Notes under the pieces: generated by a model
The model's database searches: none
Told to the model about the DNA's origin: nothing
What the model saw: only the letters and a program-made list of their open reading frames with translations
Part shown: in pieces, positions 47,551-57,200 of the stretch
How the letters are laid out: each line of letters begins with the position of its first letter
How positions within the stretch are numbered: position 1 is the first letter of the stretch
Assembly: GCA_003577315.1 (NCBI GenBank)
Contig: QEVK01000019.1
Location: 1-64,000, forward strand
Direction: 5' to 3'
Source: Hyphomicrobiales bacterium
Lineage (GTDB): Bacteria; Pseudomonadota; Alphaproteobacteria; Rhizobiales; Rhizobiaceae
Length of the DNA stretch: 64,000 nt
Translations under genes and position numbers: made by a program

Positions 47551-49088
47551 AGGTTCGCGCGCAGATCGGCATGGTGCTCAATCTCGACAAGTGCATCGGC
47601 TGCCACACCTGTTCCGTCACCTGCAAGAACGTGTGGACCAACCGCGAGGGCGTCGAGTACGCCTGGTTCAACAATGTCGAGACCAAGCCCGGCGTCGGCT
47701 ATCCCCGCGAGTGGGAGAACCAGAAGAAGTGGAACGGCGGCTGGGTGCGCAGGAAGGACGGCAAGATCGAGCCGAAGATGGGCCCGAAATGGCGCATCCT
47801 CGCCAACATCTTCGCCAATCCCGACCTGCCGGAGATCGACGACTATTACGAGCCGTTCGACTTCGACTACGGCCATCTCCAGACGGCCAAGGAAAGCCGC
47901 ACCATGCCCACGGCAAGGCCGCGCTCGCTGGTCTCGGGCGAGCGCATGGAGAAGATCGAGGCCGGGCCGAACTGGGAGGAGATCCTGGGCGGCGAGTTCT
48001 CCAAGCGCTCGGCCGACGTCAATTTCGACGGCGTCGAGAAGGAGATCTACGGCCAGTTCGAGAACACCTTCATGATGTACCTGCCGCGGCTGTGCGAGCA
48101 CTGCCTCAACCCGGCCTGCGTGGCGGCGTGCCCGTCGGGCGCGATCTACAAGCGCGAGGACGACGGCATCGTCCTGATCGACCAGGAGAAGTGCCGCGGC
48201 TGGCGCATGTGCGTGTCGGGCTGCCCCTACAAGAAGATCTACTACAACTGGTCGTCGGGGAAGTCGGAGAAGTGCGTGTTCTGCTATCCGCGCATCGAGG
48301 CCGGCCAGCCCACGGTCTGCTCCGAGACCTGCGTCGGGCGCATCCGCTATCTCGGCGTCGTGCTCTACGACGCCGACCGCATCGCCGAGGCCGCCGCCGT
48401 GCCGCATGAGGGCGACCTCTACGAGGCGCAGCTCGGCATCTTCCTCGATCCCAACGACCCGGCCGTGATCGCGCAGGCCCAGCATGACGGCGTGCCGGAC
48501 GCCTGGCTGGAGGCGGCCGCGCGCTCGCCGGTGTGGAAGATGGCGTTCGAATGGAAGATCGCCTTCCCGCTGCATCCCGAGTACCGCACGCTGCCGATGG
48601 TCTGGTACGTGCCGCCGCTGTCGCCGGTGCAGTCGGCGGCAGAGGCCGGCCACATCGCGCTCGACGGCGCGATGCCGGACGTGCGCTCGCTGCGCATCCC
48701 GGTGCGCTACCTCGCCAATCTGCTCACCGGCGGCAAGGAGGAGCCGGTGGTCTCGGCGCTGGAGCGCATGCTCGCCATGCGCGCCTACATGCGGTCGAAG
48801 ACCGTCGACGGCGTCGTCGACGAGGCCGTGGCCGAAAAGGTCGGCATGAGCGGGGCGACGATCGAGGAGATGTACCACGTGATGGCCATCGCCAACTACG
48901 AGGACCGCTTCGTCATCCCCACCAGCCACCGCGAGATCGGCGAGGACGCCTACGACGTGCGCGGCTCCTGCGGCTTCTCCTTCGGCAACGGCTGCTCGGG
49001 CGGCACCTCGGAGGCCGACCTGTTCGGGGCGAAGCGGAGGAAGGTCGTCCAGACCCCCACCGACATCTTCAGGGAGCCGGCCGAATGA
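47547..49088 (+). CDS. narH: Respiratory nitrate reductase beta subunit (iron-sulfur)
   Basis: The 513-aa electron-transfer subunit carries three 4Fe-4S and one 3Fe-4S cluster. Four cysteine groups are visible: CIGCHTCSVTCKNVW (from C16), CEHCLNPACVAACPSG, CRGWRMCVSGCPYKK (Trp in place of one Cys, as expected for the 3Fe-4S site) and CVFC...CSETCVGR. Length is normal and the frame is intact, in contrast to narG. Its ATG overlaps the narG stop, and narJ overlaps its stop. Confidence 0.97.
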   Translation: MKVRAQIGMVLNLDKCIGCHTCSVTCKNVWTNREGVEYAWFNNVETKPGVGYPREWENQKKWNGGWVRRKDGKIEPKMGPKWRILANIFANPDLPEIDDYYEPFDFDYGHLQTAKESRTMPTARPRSLVSGERMEKIEAGPNWEEILGGEFSKRSADVNFDGVEKEIYGQFENTFMMYLPRLCEHCLNPACVAACPSGAIYKREDDGIVLIDQEKCRGWRMCVSGCPYKKIYYNWSSGKSEKCVFCYPRIEAGQPTVCSETCVGRIRYLGVVLYDADRIAEAAAVPHEGDLYEAQLGIFLDPNDPAVIAQAQHDGVPDAWLEAAARSPVWKMAFEWKIAFPLHPEYRTLPMVWYVPPLSPVQSAAEAGHIALDGAMPDVRSLRIPVRYLANLLTGGKEEPVVSALERMLAMRAYMRSKTVDGVVDEAVAEKVGMSGATIEEMYHVMAIANYEDRFVIPTSHREIGEDAYDVRGSCGFSFGNGCSGGTSEADLFGAKRRKVVQTPTDIFREPAE

Positions 49089-49807
49089 ACGTCGTCCTCA
49101 AGATCGCCTCGCTGCTCCTGTCCTATCCGACGCAGGAGCTGAAGGAGGCCGCGCCCGCCATCAGGGCGGCGCTCGCCGGGGCCGCGCCCGACGCCCGCGT
49201 GCGTGGGCGGCTGGAAAGGCTGGCGGACGACATCGCCCGCCTCGACCTCTACGACGCGCAGGAACGCTACGTGCACCTGTTCGACCGCACGCGCTCGCTG
49301 TCGCTGCACCTGTTCGAGCACGTCCACGGCGAGGGCCGCGACCGCGGCCAGGCCATGGTCGACCTGATGGAGATGTACGAGAAGGCCGGCTTCGAGATCG
49401 ACGCCAGGGAGCTGCCGGACTACCTGCCGCTGTTCCTCGAATTCCTGTCGATGCTGCCGCCGGCCGAGGCGCGCGACCTGCTCGGCCAGACCGCGCACAT
49501 CGTGTCGGCGCTGAAGGAGCGGCTGAGGAAGCGCAAGTCCGTCTATGCCGGCGCGTTCGCGGCGGTGGAGGCGCTGGCGCACGGCAGGCCGGACGGCGCG
49601 CTGCTGCGCACGCTGCTCGACGCGCCGGAGGACGACCCCGACGACCTGGAGGCGCTCGACCGGCTCTGGCAGGAGGAGGCCGTCACCTTCGGCGGCAACG
49701 CCGGCGACAACGCCTGCGGCCCCGACCGCCTGCGCACGCGCCTGCGCGCCGCCTCGCGCGATGCCGGGCGCGACGCCGCGCCGCAAACCGAACCGCCCGC
49801 AGCCTGA
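49085..49807 (+). CDS. narJ: Nitrate reductase maturation chaperone NarJ
   Basis: A 240-aa all-helical chaperone that holds NarGH until the molybdenum cofactor and heme subunit are inserted. Family features: VLKIASLLLSYPTQEL near the start, YVHLFDRTRSLSLHLFEHVHGEGRDRGQAMVDL-type central helix (His-rich), and ELPDYLPLFLEFLS. Overlaps narH by four bases; narI follows after 14 bp. Confidence 0.95.
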   Translation: MNVVLKIASLLLSYPTQELKEAAPAIRAALAGAAPDARVRGRLERLADDIARLDLYDAQERYVHLFDRTRSLSLHLFEHVHGEGRDRGQAMVDLMEMYEKAGFEIDARELPDYLPLFLEFLSMLPPAEARDLLGQTAHIVSALKERLRKRKSVYAGAFAAVEALAHGRPDGALLRTLLDAPEDDPDDLEALDRLWQEEAVTFGGNAGDNACGPDRLRTRLRAASRDAGRDAAPQTEPPAA

Positions 49808-49821
49808 AGGAGGGTTCCTCC

Positions 49822-50541
49822 ATGCATGCCTATCTCAACACGCTCGTCTTCGGCATCTATCCCTATATCGCGCTCGCCGTGCTCGCGCTCGGCTCGATCC
49901 TGCGCTACGACCGCGAACCCTATACGTGGCGGTCGGGCTCCAGCCAACTCCTGCGCCGGCGGCAGCTCGTCTGGGGCTCGGTGCTGTTCCATGTCGGGGT
50001 GCTCGTCATCTTCGTCGGCCACCTCGTCGGCCTCCTGACGCCGATCGCCGTCTTCGACGCGCTCGGCATCAGCCACGGCGCCAAGCAGGTGCTGGCGATC
50101 GTGGCCGGCGGCATCGCCGGGGTCATGGCCATCGTCGGCGCGACCATGCTGATCCACCGCCGCCTGCTCGACCCGCGCGTGCGCGCCGCCTCGAGCTTCT
50201 CCGACACCGCCATCATCGTCCTTCTGTGGCTCCAGCTCGCGCTCGGCCTCGCCACCATCCCCGCCTCGATGCAGCATCTCGACGGCCACGAGATGGTGAA
50301 GTTCATGAACTGGGCGCAGGGCATCTTCACCTTCGACCCGAACGCGGCGGGCTACATCGTCGACGTGGCGCCGGTGTTCCGCGCGCATCTGTTCCTCGGC
50401 CTGACCATCCTGCTGGTGTTTCCCTTCACGCGGCTCGTCCACATGCTGAGCGCGCCGGTGCGCTATCTGTGGCGGCCCGGCTATCAGGTGGTGCGCCGCA
50501 GGGAGCCGCGCGCGGCGCGCGTGCGGCTGCCGGCGGAATAG
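49822..50541 (+). CDS. narI: Respiratory nitrate reductase gamma subunit (cytochrome b)
   Basis: This 239-aa membrane anchor with five helices passes quinol electrons through two b hemes to NarH. It starts MHAYLNTLVFGIYPYIAL; heme-ligand histidines lie in LFHVGVLVIFVGHLVG and in the C-terminal RAHLFLGLTI and RLVHML segments. Normal length and intact. GGAGGG precedes the ATG by seven bases. Confidence 0.96.
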   Translation: MHAYLNTLVFGIYPYIALAVLALGSILRYDREPYTWRSGSSQLLRRRQLVWGSVLFHVGVLVIFVGHLVGLLTPIAVFDALGISHGAKQVLAIVAGGIAGVMAIVGATMLIHRRLLDPRVRAASSFSDTAIIVLLWLQLALGLATIPASMQHLDGHEMVKFMNWAQGIFTFDPNAAGYIVDVAPVFRAHLFLGLTILLVFPFTRLVHMLSAPVRYLWRPGYQVVRRREPRAARVRLPAE

Positions 50542-50561
50542 CGGCGGGGAGGGACGGCGCG

Positions 50562-51134
50562 ATGGCCACGGTCTATCAGGCGCGGACTCCGGGCGGCGAG
50601 GAGGGCTACAGCCGCTATCGCGAGCCCGACACCACGGTGCCGCCCAGGGCGCGGCCGGTGCTGGCGGCGATCTCGGTCAACGGCCGGCCCGTGCCGGAGG
50701 CGGACATCCTCGCCGAGGCGCAGCACCACCCGGCCGCGACCCCCGGCGCGGCGCTGACGGCGGCGGCGCGGGCGCTCGTGGTGCGCGAGCTGCTGCGCCA
50801 GGAAGTGGCGCGGCTCGGCATCGCGGCCGAGCCGCTGGCGGACGGGGCCGGCCGCCGCGAGACGGCGGAGGACGCGGCGATCCGCGTCCTGCTGGAACGG
50901 GAGCTGCGCGTGCCCGAGGCCGGCGAGGCCGAGTGCCGGCGCTTCCACGCCAACAACCGGGCGCGGTTCGGCGGGCCGCAGGTCGCCTTCGAGGCGGTGG
51001 CCGACGACGTGGCGGCGTGGCTTTCGGCGGCGAGCTGGTCGCGGGCGGCGGCGCAGTATGTCGCCGTGCTGGCCGGGCGGGCCGAGATCCGCGGCATCGA
51101 CATCGGCGCCGCCGAAGGGCCGCTGGTGCGCTGA
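50562..51134 (+). CDS. Nar-cluster peptidyl-prolyl isomerase-like protein lacking the parvulin core
   Basis: Many nar operons end with a parvulin-type PPIase of about 280-300 aa. This 190-aa protein has the matching N-terminal SurA/NifM-like helical part (ISVNGRPVPEADILAEAQHHP, LVVRELLRQEVARLG, ETAEDAAIRVLLEREL) up to ECRRFHANNRARF. It then jumps directly to the C-terminal helix VAFEAVADDVAAWLSAASW and QYVAVLAGRAEI. The roughly 90-residue catalytic domain, with its usual HIL motif, is absent in frame. It could still act as a holdase chaperone for NarGHI, but isomerase activity is not expected. GGGGAGGGA precedes ATG 50562. Confidence 0.7.
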   Translation: MATVYQARTPGGEEGYSRYREPDTTVPPRARPVLAAISVNGRPVPEADILAEAQHHPAATPGAALTAAARALVVRELLRQEVARLGIAAEPLADGAGRRETAEDAAIRVLLERELRVPEAGEAECRRFHANNRARFGGPQVAFEAVADDVAAWLSAASWSRAAAQYVAVLAGRAEIRGIDIGAAEGPLVR

Positions 51135-51165
51135 GGAGGCGCCGGCCGGCCGGCGAAAGACGCGG

Positions 51166-51840
51166 ATGCTGTCCGACCTTCTCGATCACAACGAACGCTG
51201 GGCGAGCGCGCGGCTGCGCGAGGACCCGGACTATTTCCGCCGGCTCGCCGCCGTGCAGCGGCCCGACTATCTGTGGATCGGCTGCTCCGACAGCCGCGTG
51301 CCGGCCAACGTCATCACCGGGCTGAAGCCCGGCGAGGTGTTCGTCCACCGCAACATCGGCAACCTCGTCCACCGCGGCGACGTCAACCTTCTGTCGGTGC
51401 TGGAATTTGCCATCGGCACGCTTTGCGTGCAGCATATCATCGTGTGCGGCCATCACGGCTGCGGCGGCGTGCGCGCGGCCATGGAGGGCGGCGGCTACGG
51501 CGTGATCGACAACTGGCTGCAGCCGGTGCGCGACGTGGCCGAGGCGTTCGCCGCCGAGCTCGACGGCATCGGCGACGCGCAGGCGCGGCTCGACCGGCTG
51601 TGCGAGCTGAGCATCGCGGCGCAGGTCAGGAGCCTGTCGCGCATGCCGGTGGTGCGGTGGGCGTGGAAGAGCGGCCGAAGGCTGGCGATCCACGGCTGGG
51701 TCTACGGCCTGGGCGACGGAAGGCTGCGCGATCTCGGCTGCGGCCACTGCCACGCGGCGGGCGACGCCGCGGCCGCGCCGGGAAGGAACGGGACCGGGCC
51801 AAGCGAGGCCGGGACGAGAAAGACGAGGACACCGGCATGA
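51166..51840 (+). CDS. Beta-class carbonic anhydrase
   Basis: This 224-aa zinc enzyme interconverts CO2 and bicarbonate. Zinc ligands C40 (GCSDSR), H96 and C99 (CGHHGCGG) and the D42/R44 dyad are present. The C-terminus ends in a low-complexity Gly/Thr/Lys-rich tail. It overlaps the DUF2478 gene by four bases and follows the PPIase-like gene by 31 bp, so it appears to be part of the nar/Mo-cofactor transcript, an uncommon place for a carbonic anhydrase. Confidence 0.95.
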   Translation: MLSDLLDHNERWASARLREDPDYFRRLAAVQRPDYLWIGCSDSRVPANVITGLKPGEVFVHRNIGNLVHRGDVNLLSVLEFAIGTLCVQHIIVCGHHGCGGVRAAMEGGGYGVIDNWLQPVRDVAEAFAAELDGIGDAQARLDRLCELSIAAQVRSLSRMPVVRWAWKSGRRLAIHGWVYGLGDGRLRDLGCGHCHAAGDAAAAPGRNGTGPSEAGTRKTRTPA

Positions 51841-52373
51841 CCACTGCCTTTCCCCTGCTTGCCGCCGTGCGCTACGGCAAGGACGACGCCATCGACGCGC
51901 TGCTGGAGGCCGTGGTGCGCGACCTCCAGGCCCGGGGCGCGCGCGTGGCCGGCTACGTCCAGCGTGAGAGCGACACCGGCGCGGGCTGCTGTCCCACCAC
52001 GCATCTGGAGGACGTGACGAGCGGCGTCCGCCACGTCATCTCGCAGCCGCTGGGGGCCGGGGCCAGGGGCTGCCGGCTCGACCCGCAGGCGCTGGCGGCG
52101 CTGTGCGGCGAGCTTCAGGCGCGGCTCGCCGGCGGCGTCGATCTTCTGGTGCTCAACCGCTTCGGCAAGGGCGAATCGCAGGGCCATGGCTTCCGCGTGG
52201 CGATCGAGCGGGCGATGCTCGACGGCGTGCCGGTCCTGACCGCGGTTCACGACACCTACCTGCCGGCCTGGCTCGACTTCGCCGGCGACTATGCGGCGAG
52301 CCTTGCGCCCTCGCGCGCCGAGGTCGACGCCTGGGCGCGGGCGGCGCTGCGCCGCACCGAGGAGCCGGCGTGA
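51837..52373 (+). CDS. DUF2478 family protein (P-loop-like, molybdenum-gene neighbour)
   Basis: A 178-aa protein with the DUF2478 pattern: an opening strand LAAVRYGKDDAIDALLEAVV, GARVAGYVQRE, and DLLVLNRFGKGESQGHGF; the YGKDD loop and NRFGKxE motif are family hallmarks. Members usually sit beside molybdate transport or molybdenum-cofactor genes, and a role in molybdenum handling is suspected, not shown. Here it overlaps the carbonic anhydrase gene by four bases and the moeA start by one base. Confidence 0.85.
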   Translation: MTTAFPLLAAVRYGKDDAIDALLEAVVRDLQARGARVAGYVQRESDTGAGCCPTTHLEDVTSGVRHVISQPLGAGARGCRLDPQALAALCGELQARLAGGVDLLVLNRFGKGESQGHGFRVAIERAMLDGVPVLTAVHDTYLPAWLDFAGDYAASLAPSRAEVDAWARAALRRTEEPA

Positions 52374-53635
52374 TGTGCGAGGCGTGCGACGCGGCGGCGC
52401 AGGCGCAAGGCGGCGCGCTGGTGCCGTTCGAGACGGCGCTGGCGCGGGCGCTGGAGATCGCCCTTCCGGTCGAAGGGATCGAGACGGTGGCGCTGGAGGA
52501 CGCGGCCGGCCGCGTGCTGGCCGAGCCGGCGCTCGCGCCGCTGCCGCTGCCGCCCTTCGACAACTCGGCGATGGACGGCTACGCGGTGCGGCTCGCCGAC
52601 CTTGCCGGCGAAGGGCCGTGGCGGCTGCCGCTCGCGCGGCGCATCGCGGCCGGCGACGCGGGAGGCGACGCGCTGCCCTCGCCCGGCGCGGCGCGCATCC
52701 TGACCGGCGCGCCGCTGCCGCAGGGCGCGGACGCCGTCGTCATGCAGGAGGAGACGGCGGTCGAGGCCGGGCCGGGCGGCGAGGCGGCGGTCGTGCGGCG
52801 GCGGCCCCGCTTGGGCGAGAACATCCGCCGCGCCGGCGAGGACCTGCCGGCGGGAAGCGCGATCCTGCAACCCGGCGTGGCGATCGGCGCGCGCGAGGCC
52901 GCCGCGCTCGCCGCCGTGGGCGCGGGCCGCGTCGCCGTGCGCCGCCGGCTGCGCGTCGCCTTCTTCTGCACCGGCTCGGAGCTGCGCCAGCCCGGCGAGC
53001 CGCTGGCGCCCGGCCAGATATGGAACTCCAACCGCTTCCAGCTTCGCGCCGCGCTCGCCCTGCCATGGATCGAGGCGGCCGATCTCGGCGCGGTGCCGGA
53101 CGAGCCGGAGCGGCTGCGCCGCGCGCTGGCGGAGGCCGCCGCGCAGGCCGATCTCGTCGTCTCGACCGGCGGCGTCTCGGTCGGCGAGGAGGACCACATG
53201 CCGCGCCTGCTCGCCGAGGCGGGCGGCAAGGCGCAGGTGATGCGCGTGGCGATGAAGCCCGGCAAGCCGCTCACCGTCGGCACGCTCGGCGCGGCCGTCT
53301 ATCTCGGCCTGCCGGGCAACCCGGTCTCCGCCTTCGTGGCGTGGCAGCTCGTGGGCGCCGCGGTCGCGGCCCGGCGCGCCGGCATCGTCCGCCCGCCGTC
53401 GCTGTTCACAACCGTGCGCGCCTCGGCGGCGCAGGCGCGGCGGCCGGGGCGCACCGAGTTCAGGCCGGCGCGCTTCGTCGGCGCGCCGTCGTGGAACGAG
53501 CCGGAGGTCGAGCTTCTCGCCCCGTCCTTTTCCGCCCGGATCGCGCTGCTGGCCGCCGCCGACGGGCTCGTGGTCATCGAGGCGCAGGCGACGGGCGTCG
53601 AGAAGGGCGAGCGCCTGCGCTTCCTGCCGTTCTGA
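52373..53635 (+). CDS. moeA: Molybdopterin molybdenumtransferase
   Basis: This 420-aa enzyme inserts molybdenum into adenylylated molybdopterin, the last common step before the MGD cofactor of NarG. Landmarks: PPFDNSAMDGYAVR, ILTGAPLPQGADAVVMQEE, RRAGEDLPAG, FCTGSEL, STGGVSVGEEDH and YLGLPGNPVSAF. An extra Cys pair at the start (MCEACD) is unusual. ATG 52373 overlaps the DUF2478 stop (TGATG). Placement after nar genes suits cofactor supply to nitrate reductase. Confidence 0.95.
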   Translation: MCEACDAAAQAQGGALVPFETALARALEIALPVEGIETVALEDAAGRVLAEPALAPLPLPPFDNSAMDGYAVRLADLAGEGPWRLPLARRIAAGDAGGDALPSPGAARILTGAPLPQGADAVVMQEETAVEAGPGGEAAVVRRRPRLGENIRRAGEDLPAGSAILQPGVAIGAREAAALAAVGAGRVAVRRRLRVAFFCTGSELRQPGEPLAPGQIWNSNRFQLRAALALPWIEAADLGAVPDEPERLRRALAEAAAQADLVVSTGGVSVGEEDHMPRLLAEAGGKAQVMRVAMKPGKPLTVGTLGAAVYLGLPGNPVSAFVAWQLVGAAVAARRAGIVRPPSLFTTVRASAAQARRPGRTEFRPARFVGAPSWNEPEVELLAPSFSARIALLAAADGLVVIEAQATGVEKGERLRFLPF

Positions 53636-53726
53636 GGCTCGGCGGCGGCCCGGCGGGGATGGCGCGGCGCGGGGCCCGCACCTATCCGGGAGGAAGGCGG
53701 GTTTTCCTGGCGCGAGGGACGGCATC

Positions 53727-54173
53727 ATGAGGAAGACGGTTGCGGCGGCGGCGATGATCGCGGCGACGCTGGCGGGCGCCGGCCATGCGGCCGAGCACGA
53801 GATCCGCATGCTGGGCGAAGGCCCCGAGGCGGCCATGGTGTTCGAGCCCGGCTTCATCCACGCCGCGCCCGGCGACACCATCCGCTTCGTCGCCGTCGAC
53901 GGCTACCACAATGCCGAGTCGATCCGCGGCATGTTCCCCGACGGCGCCGGGGCGTTCAAGGGCGACATCGGCAAGGACGTCGCCGTGACGCTGACCCGGG
54001 AGGGCGTCTACCTCGTCAAGTGCAAGTCGCACTATGCCGTGGGCATGGTGGCGCTGGTGGTGGTGGGCGCCCTGCCCGACCGGGAGACGCTGGCGCGGGC
54101 CGTCGCCGGCCCGCACCCGGCGAAAGCCAAAGCGGCGTTCTCGCGAATCCTGGCCTCGATCCCGGAAAAATGA
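53727..54173 (+). CDS. Pseudoazurin (type I blue copper protein)
   Basis: A 148-aa periplasmic electron carrier with signal peptide (about 1-21). Copper ligands are H61 (YHNAES), C99, H102 (KCKSH) and M107 (VGMVALV), all in the pseudoazurin spacing. In denitrifiers pseudoazurin gives electrons to nitrite or nitrous oxide reductases; NirS (38230-39966) is the obvious partner here. It stands 91 bp after moeA. Confidence 0.95.
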   Translation: MRKTVAAAAMIAATLAGAGHAAEHEIRMLGEGPEAAMVFEPGFIHAAPGDTIRFVAVDGYHNAESIRGMFPDGAGAFKGDIGKDVAVTLTREGVYLVKCKSHYAVGMVALVVVGALPDRETLARAVAGPHPAKAKAAFSRILASIPEK

Positions 54174-54174
54174 A

Positions 54175-54196
54175 GGGCCGGCGTTGCGGCCGGCCC
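54175..54196. terminator. Hairpin between pseudoazurin and the RND pump gene
   Basis: GGGCCGGC (54175-54182) pairs with GCCGGCCC (54189-54196) around a 6-nt loop, two bases after the pseudoazurin stop and before the convergent pump gene. No T-run, so it is a weak or bidirectional end signal. Confidence 0.45.
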
Positions 54197-54219
54197 CTCC
54201 CTGTAATTGCGGGGCGGCG

Positions 54220-57200
54220 TCAGTGCGCCGCCGGAGCCGGCCGGGGCGCCGCCGGCGCGTCGTCGTCCTCCTCGCGCGCCAGTTCCTTCGTGGCGATGAA
54301 GGTGTAGAACATCGGCACCACGAACAGCGTGAACATGGTGCCGATGATGACGCCGGTGAAGATGACGAGGCCCATCGAGTAGCGCGCGGCCGCGCCCGCG
54401 CCCGAGGCGACGATGAGCGGCACGACGCCGAGCGACATCGCCGCCGTCGTCATCAGGATCGGCCGCAGGCGCACCTTGGCCGAGGCGACGATGGCCTCGA
54501 AGCGGTCGAGGCCGTGCTCCTCGCGCTGCTGGTTGGCGAACTCCACCATCAGGATGCCGTGCTTGGTGATGAGGCCGATCAGGGTGATCAGCCCGACCTG
54601 GGTGTAGATGTTGAGCGTGCCGAGGCCGAGATTGAGCGGCACGATGGCGCCGAAGATCGACAGCGGCACCGACATCATGATGATGAGCGGGTCGCGGAAG
54701 CTCTCGAACTGGGCGGCGAGCACCAGATAGATGACGATCACGGCGAGCGCGAAGGCGATCATGATCGTGCTGCCCTGCTCGACCTCCAGCCGCGACTGGC
54801 CGGAATAGTCGATGAAGAAGCCGTCGGGCAGAAGCGGCCGCGCGATCTGCTCGATGGTGGCCAGCCCGTCGCCGGTGGTCACGCCCGGCATCGGCAGCGC
54901 CGAGATCGTGGCCGAGTTCAACTGGCTGAACTGGTGGATGGCCGTCGGCGCGACGCCGGTGGAGATGGTGGTGACCGCCGACAGCGGCACCATCTGGCCG
55001 GTGGCGCTGCGCACGAAGAAGTCGCCCAGCCGCTCCGGGTTCTCGCGATATTCCTGCGGCACCTGGAGGATGATGTCGTAGCTGTTGGAGTCGCGGTCGA
55101 ACTGGGCGACGGCGCCGCCGCCGACGAGAAGGCTCAGCGTCGCGCCGATGTCGCGCACCGGCAGGTTCAGCGCCGCGGCGCGGTCGCGGTCGATGGTGAT
55201 GCGCACCTCCTGGGCGTTGTAGGCCAGCGAGTTCTGCACGACGATGAAGCGGCCGGTGGCCTGCGCCTTCTGGCGGATCTCCTCGGCCACCTCGAAGACG
55301 CGGCTCGATTCGCCGGTCGACTGGATCACGATCGAGATCGGCAGGCCGCCACCGGCGCCCGGCAGCGAGGGCGGCGCGAACACCAGCGCCTCGACGCCGG
55401 CCACCTTGGACAGGCGCGCCTGGATGTCCTGCTGGATCTCCTTTTGCGAGCGGTCGCGCTCGGCCCAGTCCTTGAACGCCCACAGCATGAAGCCGGAATT
55501 GGTCTGGCCGCCGAAGCCGATGACCGAGAAGTTGGCGTCGAGCTCGGGCAGGTCTTTCGTCAGCTCGCGCATCTGCTCGGCATAGGCGTTGGTGTAGTCG
55601 GTGGTGGCGTAGGAGGGCGCGTTAATGAGCGCGAACAGCGCGCCCTCGTCCTCCTCCGGCGCCAGCTCGCTCGACGTCTTCATGAACAGGAAGCCGGTGA
55701 GCGCCACCAGCACGATGACGATCATCAGCGTCACCTGCCGGTAGTTGAGCGAGCCGGCGACGAGGCGCTCGTAGCGGGCCGAGACGCGGTCGAAGGTGTT
55801 GTCCACCGCCTGCTGGAAGCGGCTGTGGCCGCCGCGCTTGAGCAGCCTGGCCGACATCATCGGCGTGATCGTCAGCGCCACGATGCCGGAGATGATGACC
55901 GCGCCGGCCAGCGTCATGGCGAACTCGCGGAACAGCGCGCCCGTCAGGCCGCCGGTGAAGGCGAGCGGGGCGAACACGGCGGCGAGCGTGATGGTCATCG
56001 CCACCACCGGGCCGGTGATCTCCTTCATGCCGGTGAAGGCGGCCTGGCGCGGCGAAAGCCCTTCCTCGATGTGGCGGTGGATGTTCTCCACCACCACGAT
56101 GGCGTCGTCCACCACGAGGCCGATGGCGAGCACCATGGCCAGCAGCGACAGGAGGTTGATCGAGTAGCCGAGCACGAACAGCACGAAGCACACGCCGATC
56201 AGCGACAGCGGGATGGTGACGATCGGCATCAGCACCGAGCGGAACGAGCCGAGGAACAAAAGGATGATGACGATGACGATGGCGACCGCCTCGGCGATGG
56301 TCTTGAACACCTCCTCGATCGAGGCGCTGATCGACTCGGTGGCGTCGTACATCATCGTGATCGTCATGCCGTCGGGCAGGCTGTTCTGGATCGCCGGCAA
56401 TTCGTCGAGAACCGCCGAGGCGGTGTCGAGCGGGTTGGCCGAGGGCGTCGGGAACACGCCGATGAAGGTGCCGGGCTGGCCGTTGAAGGTCACGACCATG
56501 TCGGTGCTTTCGGCGGCCAGCTCCACCCGCGCCACGTCGCCCAGCCGCACCACCTCGTCGCCGGTCGCCTTCAGCGGCAGGCCGGCGAAGGCCTCCGGCG
56601 TCTGGAGCGTCGATTCCATGGTGACGGGATAGGTGACGTATTCGTTGCGCGTCTTGCCGGGCGCGGCGAGGAAGTTGGACGAGTTGATCGCCGCCAGCAC
56701 CTCCGACGCCGTCATCCCGCGCGCGGCGAGCCGCACGGGGTCGACCCACACGCGCATCGAATAGTTGGCCGCGCCCATGATCTCGACCTGGGCGACGCCG
56801 GGGATGGTCGACATGCGCGGGCGGATGACGCGCTCGATATATTCGGTGACCTGCTCGGCGCTCATGTTCGGGTTCTGCAGCGCCAGATACATGGTGGCGA
56901 ACTGCATGCCCGTGCCCTTGGCGATGGTCGGGTCCTCGGCGTCGGCGGGAAGCTGGCTGCGCACCTGCTGCACCTTGGAGATCACCTCCGTCAGCGCCGC
57001 GTCGGGGTCGGAGCCGAGCCGCATCTGCACCGTCACGACGCTCGCCGAGGGGCGGCTCTGCGAGGAGACGTAGTCGACGTTCTCGGTCGTGGAGACCGCG
57101 GCCGAGATCGGCGCGGTGATGAAGCCCTGGATCAGGTCGGCGCTGGCGCCCGGATAGACCGTGGTGATGGTGATGACCGTCTCCTCGACCTCCGGGTACT

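Noticed and set aside
40956..49088. A single open frame of about 2700 codons on the plus strand
   Set aside because: It is three things in a row without a stop: antiframe through narK, then the true narG frame, then, after the narG frameshift, out-of-frame sequence into the true narH frame. GC-rich codon bias keeps wrong frames open.
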